Shown here piece after piece: positions 57,511 to 64,000 of a stretch of 64,000 bases of DNA. A program made the position numbers and the translations under genes. A model generated the notes under the pieces. The model saw only the letters and a program-made list of their open reading frames with translations. It searched no databases and was not told where the DNA came from. Origin of the DNA: an uncultured Prochlorococcus sp. Its GTDB lineage: Bacteria; Cyanobacteriota; Cyanobacteriia; PCC-6307; Cyanobiaceae. The number at the start of each line of letters is the position of its first letter. The first letter of the stretch is position 1. The stretch is taken from the NCBI GenBank assembly GCA_902519235.1, contig CABYJE010000001.1, forward strand, positions 124,001 to 188,000, written 5' to 3'.

Positions 57511-58417
57511 TATTAAATATCTAGGTTTAGTTACTAAAAAATTCAATGAATATTTTTTAGTTGACTTAAAACATCAAGAAAACTTTGGAAGTATTGAGAG
57601 ATTTTTATGTAAGGTGAGAAAGTCTATAAATTTCAAAGATCAATTAATTTATGTTGGGGACGAAGTAGTAATTGACAATATTGATTTAAAAAGTAAACGC
57701 GCAGTAATAAGAAGTTTAAAAAAAAGAAAAAATTTATTAGATAGACCTTCAGTTGCAAATATTTCTAATATTTATATTACTTTTTCTGTTGAAGAGCCAG
57801 AATTAAATTTATCTCAAGTTAATAGGTTTTTAATATCAGCAGAATCGATGGGAGTTGAAGTTTCATTAGTTTTGACAAAGTGTGATTTAATTTCAGATAA
57901 AAAAAGATCTTTATTAATTGATAAATTTGGTAAATGGGGTTATCAAGCAATAACTTTAAATTTACAGAAATCTGATTGTTTTAAAAATTTATTATCTGAG
58001 TTAAAGCAAAAAGAGTGTTCGATTTTTATGGGTCCATCTGGTGTTGGGAAAACTACTTTGCTCAATATGATAATTCCGGGTCTTCAAAATAGTACTGCTC
58101 CAGTTTCCAATAAAATTAAAAGAGGAAAAAATACTACTCGAAATGTTGAGTTATTTGCTCTATCAAATCAAAGTTACATTGTTGATACCCCTGGTTTTAA
58201 TATGCAACCTCTAGAGCTTGATATTAGATTGTTACCAAATCTCTATTCAGAAATACATAAACAAATAAACCATGAAGGAATTAGCTGTAAATTTCGTAAC
58301 TGCTTACATTTAAATGACGAGGGCTGCAATTTAAATAAATCCTTTGAAAGATATTCCTTTTATAAAGAAATGATCGAGTCTTCTAAGAGTCACTATTATC
58401 AAAACCAGGAAGATTAA
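57500..58417 (+). CDS. rsgA: Ribosome small-subunit maturation GTPase RsgA
   Basis: Circularly permuted GTPase that helps late 30S assembly. An N-terminal OB-fold is followed by motifs in permuted order: G4 LTKCDLI, then G1 [12 protein letters not shown], then G3 DTPGF. The C-terminal zinc-binding site is [14 protein letters not shown]. 305 aa is normal. It starts inside the tusA-like gene, so translation is coupled, and its end overlaps the convergent ybaB gene by 35 bp. Confidence 0.95.
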   Translation: MKTNIKYLGLVTKKFNEYFLVDLKHQENFGSIERFLCKVRKSINFKDQLIYVGDEVVIDNIDLKSKRAVIRSLKKRKNLLDRPSVANISNIYITFSVEEPELNLSQVNRFLISAESMGVEVSLVLTKCDLISDKKRSLLIDKFGKWGYQAITLNLQKSDCFKNLLSELKQKECSIFMGPSGVGKTTLLNMIIPGLQNSTAPVSNKIKRGKNTTRNVELFALSNQSYIVDTPGFNMQPLELDIRLLPNLYSEIHKQINHEGISCKFRNCLHLNDEGCNLNKSFERYSFYKEMIESSKSHYYQNQED

Positions 58418-58733
58418 GATTTAATCCACCAGTCAAATCATTCATTCTTTCTTTCATAGTTGTAGTGGATAATTCATGAGCTTTTTGAATAGCTTGTAAG
58501 ATGTTTTGCTCTATTTTTTCTTTATCTGAATTTACAATATTTTCTTTCACTTCTACCCTTAAAGGAAGTTGGTTGCCACTTATCCAGACTTTTATCATTT
58601 CATCATCACTTTTCCCCTCAATCTCCATATTCTCAAGTTCATCTTGTAATCTTTGAGCATCTTGCTGAATTTGTTTGGCTTTTTTAAAAGCTTCTGTAAG
58701 TTGTCCAAAGTTAGGAAGTCCAAAACCCGCCAT
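58383..58733 (-). CDS. YbaB/EbfC family nucleoid-associated protein
   Basis: Small dimeric DNA-binding protein. The sequence [66 protein letters not shown] shows the family's helix then beta-sheet pattern. 116 aa is normal. It is the last gene of a murC-murB-ybaB run on this strand, 18 bp after murB, and its 3' end overlaps rsgA by 35 bp. Confidence 0.92.
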   Translation of the reverse strand: MAGFGLPNFGQLTEAFKKAKQIQQDAQRLQDELENMEIEGKSDDEMIKVWISGNQLPLRVEVKENIVNSDKEKIEQNILQAIQKAHELSTTTMKERMNDLTGGLNLNLPGFDNSDS

Positions 58734-58751
58734 TTTGTAAAAAAAGTTTCT

Positions 58752-59645
58752 TTAATTAGGATAGTCAAAACCAATCATTCTTACTTCCGGTTGCAAATAA
58801 ATACCTTTGTTTTGTAGTACTTTTTGTTGAATTACAGTTATTAATTCATAAATATCCTTTGAACTTGCTGAAGAAGTGTTAATTATGAAATTTGAATGCA
58901 TTGTAGAAATTTCAGCACCGCCAATTTTAAATCCCTTTAAACCAATTTCATCAATTAATTTTGCAGCATAATTATTTTTAGGATTTTTAAAAACACTACC
59001 AAAACTTGGTTGATGATATGGCTGTGTTTCTGTTTTAAATTTAAGGTTATTTTTGGTTGTTTGAATTAATTGTTCAAGATTTCCATTAGGCTCAAAATAT
59101 AGTCTTGCACTAATAATTGTCAAATCATTTTTTTGAAAAGAGCTAAATCTATACTCAAAATTGATGTCTTGTTTTTCAATTTCAAGTTTTTCATAAGTTT
59201 TATTGTTTATAACTTTTACGGAAATAAGATTTTTTGCGAGCGATAAATTACCTGTGCCAGCATTCATATAAATTGCTCCTCCCAAAGTGCCAGGAATTCC
59301 GACAGCCCATTCACCTCCTTGTAATCCATTTTTAGCGAGTGAATTAGATAATGTTGGGAGCATTACACCTGCTTCCGCTTCAACAATTCCTGAATATGGA
59401 TCTATCTTTAATGACTTCAATTTTTTTGTACATAAAACTAAGCCTTTTATGAAAATATTATTTATCAAAAGATTTGAACCTGCGCCAATTATTTGGCATC
59501 TTTGTTTGTTTAAACTTGCCCATTTTATAAGATTTGAAAATGCGTCAATGTCACTCGGCTCAGCAAAATATTCAGCGACACCACCAACTTTTATAGTTGT
59601 ATAACTACTTAAATTACTGTTTTTAGAAAAAATTTTTTTATTCAT
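58752..59645 (-). CDS. murB: UDP-N-acetylenolpyruvoylglucosamine reductase
   Basis: FAD enzyme that makes UDP-MurNAc for peptidoglycan. FAD-binding motifs TTIKVGGVAEYFAEPSD and IIGAGSNLLINN, VGIPGTLGGAIYMNAGTG, then PSFGSVFKNP (catalytic Ser) and C-terminal LQPEVRMIGF. 297 aa corresponds to the shorter type II MurB. It begins 7 bp after murC, the next enzyme of the pathway, so murC-murB form an operon. Confidence 0.96.
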   Translation of the reverse strand: MNKKIFSKNSNLSSYTTIKVGGVAEYFAEPSDIDAFSNLIKWASLNKQRCQIIGAGSNLLINNIFIKGLVLCTKKLKSLKIDPYSGIVEAEAGVMLPTLSNSLAKNGLQGGEWAVGIPGTLGGAIYMNAGTGNLSLAKNLISVKVINNKTYEKLEIEKQDINFEYRFSSFQKNDLTIISARLYFEPNGNLEQLIQTTKNNLKFKTETQPYHQPSFGSVFKNPKNNYAAKLIDEIGLKGFKIGGAEISTMHSNFIINTSSASSKDIYELITVIQQKVLQNKGIYLQPEVRMIGFDYPN

Positions 59646-59652
59646 AAATTAG

Positions 59653-61068
59653 TTATCTATTTAATTTTTTTTCATTTAAAATTGACCAGAAATTATGACA
59701 ATCACCAGCTCCCATATTCAAAATTAAATCCCCTTTTTGAGTTAATTCGTAAAAATTCTTTGTAACTTCATAATAATTATTTATATAACTAACATTTTTA
59801 TTTTTTTTATAAATCAGATCAGTGATAATTTTCGCAGTCATTTTATCTTCGTTTCTTTCTCCTGCACCATAAATACTTGTTACATAAATAACATCTGCTT
59901 TTGATAATTCTTCAGCGAATTCTTTCGTAAATTGCTTTACTCTAGAGTATCTGTGAGGTTGAAATATAGCTATTAATCTACTTTCTTGAGATTCATTATC
60001 ATTTTTTTGCTGAATCAATAATCTTCCTAATTTAATCGTCTCTTTTATTTCGTTTGGGTGATGTGCATAATCATCATATAAACTTCTTTCATCTAATTGG
60101 CCTCTAAATTCAAACCTTTTTTTTGGCAGTTTCAGATATTTTATATTTTTCTTAATTTCTATAAAATCTACTCCTATCATTCTTGAAGCTGCTATTGCTG
60201 CGGTGATATTAGATAGATTGTGCAATCCTGGAATTGGAATATTTAAACTACTAATAAAGTTTCCATTCTCATAATATTTGCCAATTGTATACTTTGAATT
60301 AATTTCACTCGGAATTATTGCATAAGCTACGTTTTTAGCAGTAATGTTTGACCATTTCCAATTAGAATAAAAATTATTTCTTGAGGTTTCGCAATCAAAA
60401 TTAAGTAGTAATTTTTTAGAGTTTTTAGCAAAACTTTTAAAAGAAGATATAACATCACTTAAATTTGAAAAGTGATCGCAATGATCAAAATCAATGTTAT
60501 TGATTATCCCGATATCAGATTTATATTTGTTAATTGTCCCATCAGATTCATCAACTTCAGCTACTAAGTATTTTGTATTTTCTAAATGACAATTAGAGTT
60601 GTAAATAGGAACTATTCCTCCAGTTATTGAAGAAGAATTATGTGTACATAACTCAAGTATTGTAGAAAGAAATGTACTGGTTGATGTTTTTCCGTGGCTG
60701 CCGGCTACCGCCAATGCACTATAAGTGCTCATAAGCATAGCAAGTATCTCTGAACGATGTTTTATTGATAAATTTTTTTCTCTGCAGTAAGAAAATTCTT
60801 CATTTTCTGGCTTGATCGCAGAGGATACAACAAAATTAATCAATTTGTTGGTAAATTTTGAAATAACAAATTCAATATTTTGTCGAATTTGAGAAGTAAA
60901 GATTACTGCACCTAATTTCTCCAATTTATTAGTTTCATCGTTTTTAACTAAATCAGATCCTGAAACTGAACAACCTTTTTTAAGTAAACCAATTGCTAAT
61001 GCTGACATTCCAATACCTCCGATCCCAATAAAATGAAAATGACTTTTCAACAGTAATTTTTTATCCAA
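59653..61068 (-). CDS. murC: UDP-N-acetylmuramate-L-alanine ligase
   Basis: ATP-dependent ligase adding the first residue of the peptidoglycan stem peptide. The N-terminal nucleotide-binding domain is HFHFIGIGGIGMSALAIGLLKKGCSVSGSD. The central ATP site has VAGSHGKTSTSTFLS, and VAEVDESDGT and NIDFDHCDHF follow. The C-terminal domain has YDDYAHHPNEI and IFQPHRYSRVKQF. 471 aa is normal. Divergent from gap2 across 194 bp. Confidence 0.97.
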   Translation of the reverse strand: MDKKLLLKSHFHFIGIGGIGMSALAIGLLKKGCSVSGSDLVKNDETNKLEKLGAVIFTSQIRQNIEFVISKFTNKLINFVVSSAIKPENEEFSYCREKNLSIKHRSEILAMLMSTYSALAVAGSHGKTSTSTFLSTILELCTHNSSSITGGIVPIYNSNCHLENTKYLVAEVDESDGTINKYKSDIGIINNIDFDHCDHFSNLSDVISSFKSFAKNSKKLLLNFDCETSRNNFYSNWKWSNITAKNVAYAIIPSEINSKYTIGKYYENGNFISSLNIPIPGLHNLSNITAAIAASRMIGVDFIEIKKNIKYLKLPKKRFEFRGQLDERSLYDDYAHHPNEIKETIKLGRLLIQQKNDNESQESRLIAIFQPHRYSRVKQFTKEFAEELSKADVIYVTSIYGAGERNEDKMTAKIITDLIYKKNKNVSYINNYYEVTKNFYELTQKGDLILNMGAGDCHNFWSILNEKKLNR

Positions 61069-61219
61069 TGTTTATCTTTTACTTAAATCAAAATAACTTC
61101 TAAGTAAAATTTTGCTATTTTTTCTTAAAAAAAAATGTTTTTTTTTCTTGAATTAATACAAAACTAGACTTATTTGCTTAATAAATCAAAAAAAACTTAC
61201 GTTATTGCACAAAATTCAG

Positions 61220-61225
61220 TATGAT
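61220..61225 (+). promoter_or_regulatory. Possible -10 element upstream of gap2
   Basis: TATGAT lies 38 bp before the gap2 ATG in the 194-bp gap shared with divergent murC. No -35 at ideal spacing is clear (a TTGCAC lies only 9 bp upstream). Cyanobacterial promoters often lack a good -35, so this is only a candidate. Confidence 0.25.
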
Positions 61226-61262
61226 CAGCAACTTAGGTTAATCTTTTAGAAATTATTTAGTT

Positions 61263-62285
61263 ATGACTTTGCGTGTTGCAATTAACGGCTTTGGCAGAAT
61301 TGGTCGAAACTTTATGCGTTGTTGGCTTAGTAGAGGGGCTTACACCAATATTGAAGTAGTTGGAATTAATGTCACCTCAGATCCTAAGACTAATGCTCAT
61401 CTATTAAAGTATGACTCAGTCCTTGGTCAACTTGATGGGGTTGATATAAAATATACTGATGATACTTTTGTAATTAATAACAAGACAATTAAGTGTTTCT
61501 CTGATAGAAACCCAATGAATCTCCCTTGGAAAGACTGGGGTGTAGATTTGGTTATTGAATCAACTGGAGTATTTAATACAGACGTAGGTGCAAGTAAGCA
61601 CTTAGAGGTAGGAGCAAAAAAAGTCATTTTAACTGCTCCTGGTAAAGGTGATGGCGTGGGCACTTATGTAGTTGGAGTTAATGCTGATACATATAAACAT
61701 AAAGATTACGATATTTTGAGTAATGCTAGTTGTACAACTAACTGTTTAGCTCCAGTAGTTAAAGTTTTAGACCAAACTTTTGGGATTAACAAAGGTTTGA
61801 TGACTACAATTCATAGTTACACAGGGGATCAAAGAATTTTAGATAATAGTCATAGAGATCTACGAAGGGCTCGAGCCGCTGCTACAAATATCGTTCCTAC
61901 TTCTACAGGAGCAGCAAAAGCTGTAGCACTGGTATACCCAGAAATGAAAGGCAAATTAACAGGAATTGCAATGAGAGTTCCAACTCCTAACGTTTCAGCA
62001 GTAGATTTTGTTTTTGAATCTTCTAAATCTGTCACAGCTGAAGAAGTCAATAATGCTCTTAAGGAAGCATCTTTAAGCTCAATGAAAGGCATAATTAAGT
62101 ATGGAGATGAACCATTGGTGTCAAGTGATTATGCAGGTACCAATGAATCATCAATTGTAGATAGTGATCTTACTATGTGTATCGGAGATAACCTTGTAAA
62201 AGTGCTTGCATGGTATGACAATGAGTGGGGTTATAGTCAGAGAGTTGTAGATCTAGCAGAGATTGTTGCTAAAAATTGGGATTAA
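61263..62285 (+). CDS. gap2: Glyceraldehyde-3-phosphate dehydrogenase, photosynthetic type
   Basis: NAD(P)H-dependent GAPDH working in the Calvin cycle. The N-terminal dinucleotide site is [18 protein letters not shown], the active-site Cys lies in [12 protein letters not shown] (about residue 154), and [11 protein letters not shown] plus [21 protein letters not shown] follow. The C-terminus [16 protein letters not shown] is conserved. 340 aa and close similarity to cyanobacterial Gap2 (e.g. [18 protein letters not shown]) support the anabolic form. It converges with thiL directly at its stop. Confidence 0.95.
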   Translation: MTLRVAINGFGRIGRNFMRCWLSRGAYTNIEVVGINVTSDPKTNAHLLKYDSVLGQLDGVDIKYTDDTFVINNKTIKCFSDRNPMNLPWKDWGVDLVIESTGVFNTDVGASKHLEVGAKKVILTAPGKGDGVGTYVVGVNADTYKHKDYDILSNASCTTNCLAPVVKVLDQTFGINKGLMTTIHSYTGDQRILDNSHRDLRRARAAATNIVPTSTGAAKAVALVYPEMKGKLTGIAMRVPTPNVSAVDFVFESSKSVTAEEVNNALKEASLSSMKGIIKYGDEPLVSSDYAGTNESSIVDSDLTMCIGDNLVKVLAWYDNEWGYSQRVVDLAEIVAKNWD

Positions 62286-63269
62286 TTAAAAGTGTTTGAA
62301 AGGTGAGTTATCAAATAATTTGTTTTTTTTATTATCTTTAAATTCTATTGATGGTTCACCATCAGCAAAAAAACCAATCTCGTTTATATCTTTATCAAGT
62401 TTAGATAAACTTTTTGCCCATTTTTTGGGCAATGAGAAAACTAATTCATAATCTTCACCTCCAAAAAAATAGTATTCATCCCATTTATCTCCCTTAGGCC
62501 AATCCTTATCTTTAGGTATTTTTTCATAGTTTATGATCGCTTTGCAGTTGCTAGCTATCGCTAAATCTTGTAAGGCTTGAAATAGACCATCACTGCTATC
62601 GGTACATCCTATTTTCCTTATATTTTTATTGGAGCGAGTTTTGAGGAGATTATTTAGAAAATTTGGGTAAATTCTAGGGCGACAAAAATGTTCAATGGAC
62701 TTAATGATTAATCTTTCATTAAGAGAAAATTCATTATCAAAATTAATTTTATTTTGAATCAAAAATCCCAGTTTGCTAAGACCATGAATTCCTGTAGTTA
62801 AGATTATATCTCCGGGTTTACACGCGTTTCTTCTCAATGCAAGTTCACCTTGAATTCCAAAGGCCGTAATTGAAATGATTTTTTCATCCCCCTTTGAGCA
62901 ATCTCCCCCTAGAATTACCCCGCCATATTCTTTTAATGCTTTATTTATTCCTTTGTATAGTTCTTCAACCCAAATCCACTCAGTTCTAGCCGGTAGAACT
63001 AGGCTTATTGTAATACCTATAGTTTTCTTGCTGCCACTGGATAATAAGTCAGAGATGTTACTAACAACTGCTTTCCACCCAAGGTCCCCAGGACAAATAA
63101 TGTCATTGAAATGAACATTTTCCACCAATGAATCAGTATTAACCAGTAAATTATCATTTTTAGTTTTGATTAAAGCGCAATCATCTGAAATTTGGTTTTT
63201 AGGCATAAATTTTCCTAGCCTATTTATTAATTCTTTTTCTCCTATATCTTCTAATTTTTCTTTATGCAT
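62286..63269 (-). CDS. thiL: Thiamine-monophosphate kinase
   Basis: Phosphorylates thiamine monophosphate to the active cofactor thiamine pyrophosphate. The PurM-like fold shows LGKFMPKNQISDDCALIKTKNDNLLVNTDSLVENVHF, LGWKAVVSNISDLLSSGSK, GGVILGGDCSKGDEKIISITAFG, GCTDSSDGLFQALQDLA and FFGGEDYELVFSLP. 327 aa is normal. Its start overlaps the end of the cyclophilin gene by 8 bp, so the two are co-transcribed. Confidence 0.94.
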   Translation of the reverse strand: MHKEKLEDIGEKELINRLGKFMPKNQISDDCALIKTKNDNLLVNTDSLVENVHFNDIICPGDLGWKAVVSNISDLLSSGSKKTIGITISLVLPARTEWIWVEELYKGINKALKEYGGVILGGDCSKGDEKIISITAFGIQGELALRRNACKPGDIILTTGIHGLSKLGFLIQNKINFDNEFSLNERLIIKSIEHFCRPRIYPNFLNNLLKTRSNKNIRKIGCTDSSDGLFQALQDLAIASNCKAIINYEKIPKDKDWPKGDKWDEYYFFGGEDYELVFSLPKKWAKSLSKLDKDINEIGFFADGEPSIEFKDNKKNKLFDNSPFKHF

Positions 63270-64000
63270 TTAATTTAAGGTTTTCAATCCCTTCCATAAC
63301 ATCAATTGAAATTATTCTGTCATCTTTAGTAAGCTCTTCTAATACATCAAATCCATCTATAACGTAACCAAAGGCAGCATTCCTCCCGTCAATTAAATTG
63401 CGACCTGCTGGATTTAATTCTGCTTCATATAAGAAGAAGAAAAATTGCGATGAGCCATCATCAACTGCGGTATTTGAATGGGACCATCCTAGAGTTCCAA
63501 GTGTTGCAAAAGGTAATGTTGGCGTCTCTGTGTAAAGACCTAAATCTTCAAAAGTTTGATTATAAAATGTATCTTGTTCATCCGGAATTCTTATTTCTAA
63601 GGGAACGTGACGTTCTTCGTTTGTTTCAGGATCTATGTAACCAATATCTTCACCAATTGGATCACCTGTTTGCAGTACAAAAAATTCTTCTGCTCTGTTG
63701 ATAGGTAAATCTTTGTAGAAGTTTTTTGAAGATAAATCTATAAATGCTCCTGCTGTAAGTGGGGCGTTAAATCCATCCACAATTGCTTGCATTTCACCTT
63801 TAGAGGTTTTTATATTGACTTTTGCTCTGCCCAGTAATCTTGGTAAATTATCAAATTCCTGGGGAATAGAGTATGGAAATTCATTTGGTAGAAAATATTC
63901 TTCTAATCCACCTATTTTATCTAAAGCATCTCTTCGGGTCGCTATAAATGAGTATTTATCCTTTGATTTAGAGTAATCTTGGAGACTATCAAAATTTTCT
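63262..64000 (-). CDS. Cyclophilin-type peptidyl-prolyl isomerase, CYP38/TLP40-like, 5' end cut by window
   Basis: The ORF track begins at an internal Met (63792), but the frame is open to the window edge, adding about 69 residues such as YFLPNEFPYSIPQEFDNLPRLLGRAKVNIKTSKGEM. The cyclophilin domain reads VDGFNAPLTAGAFIDLSSKNFYKD, EEFFVLQTGDPIG, GSSQFFFFLYEAELNP and LIDGRNAAFGYVIDGFDVLEEL. The lead-in and charged insert resemble lumenal cyclophilins linked to photosystem II assembly in plants (CYP38), but lumenal targeting cannot be checked without the missing N-terminus. Confidence 0.88.
   Translation of the reverse strand, partial: ENFDSLQDYSKSKDKYSFIATRRDALDKIGGLEEYFLPNEFPYSIPQEFDNLPRLLGRAKVNIKTSKGEMQAIVDGFNAPLTAGAFIDLSSKNFYKDLPINRAEEFFVLQTGDPIGEDIGYIDPETNEERHVPLEIRIPDEQDTFYNQTFEDLGLYTETPTLPFATLGTLGWSHSNTAVDDGSSQFFFFLYEAELNPAGRNLIDGRNAAFGYVIDGFDVLEELTKDDRIISIDVMEGIENLKLNA

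Noticed and set aside
1-64000. tRNA, rRNA, CRISPR array, insertion sequence, prophage or defence system
   Set aside because: Looked for and not seen; nearly every base belongs to recognisable core genes with gaps mostly under 200 bp.

Overview
The window looks like a piece of a high-light Prochlorococcus chromosome or a very close relative. The grounds are very AT-rich DNA, K/N/I-rich proteins, gene spacings near zero, and a gene order I recognise from Prochlorococcus. That order is thrC | dnaN - PRC-barrel protein - purL - purF - topoisomerase A subunit - TPR - queG - DUF502 - nusB - ftsY - PP2C phosphatase - argH - RRM protein - dus - msrB - grpE - dnaJ - tusA-like - rsgA - ybaB - murB - murC - gap2 - thiL - cyclophilin. 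Published Prochlorococcus genomes are conventionally numbered from dnaN, so this window appears to cross the replication-origin side of the chromosome. This assignment rests on recognition; no search was run.

Layout. 1-13.6 kb: a gcvT tail, then aspS, pyrG, a tightly packed queE-queC-pabB-pabC block (queuosine and folate), cobA on the other strand, an MFS transporter, ppk, a group 2 sigma-70 factor and a phytol/dolichol-kinase-like membrane protein. 13.6-25.4 kb: aroG-type DAHP synthase, acnB, a ClC channel, purU, an FAD oxidoreductase, dnaK, aroE, rpsF and argG. 25.4-37.0 kb: a small membrane protein, a DUF3134 protein, mraY, a small conserved-looking protein, a sucrose-phosphate-synthase-like glycosyltransferase, uvrA, recN, an ABC1/UbiB kinase, an exported DUF1400 protein and thrC. 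37.0-37.4 kb: the only stretch over 300 bases without a gene. It holds DnaA-box-like sites and a 13-bp inverted repeat whose core occurs three times; I propose it as oriC. 37.4-64 kb: the dnaN-to-cyclophilin series given above, with the last gene cut by the window edge.

How the genes work together. They are almost all core housekeeping functions. They cover purine and pyrimidine synthesis (purL, purF, purU, pyrG), shikimate and folate (DAHP synthase, aroE, pabB, pabC), arginine (argG, argH), and tRNA modification and charging (queE, queC, queG, dus, aspS). They also cover cell-wall precursors (mraY, murB, murC), DNA repair and replication (uvrA, recN, dnaN, topoisomerase A), protein folding and targeting (dnaK, grpE, dnaJ, ftsY, cyclophilin) and central carbon (acnB, gap2, sucrose-phosphate synthase).

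I see no phage, insertion sequence, CRISPR array, rRNA, tRNA, defence island or other accessory system, and nothing I would call a new multi-gene system. The items most worth a second look are the thrC-dnaN origin candidate and its repeats, a topoisomerase A subunit without a recognisable GyrA box, tandem-repeat tracts in ftsY and the RRM gene, two very short ORFs that end on the start codons of pyrG and rpsF, and a 91-bp antisense overlap at the end of the sucrose-phosphate synthase gene.
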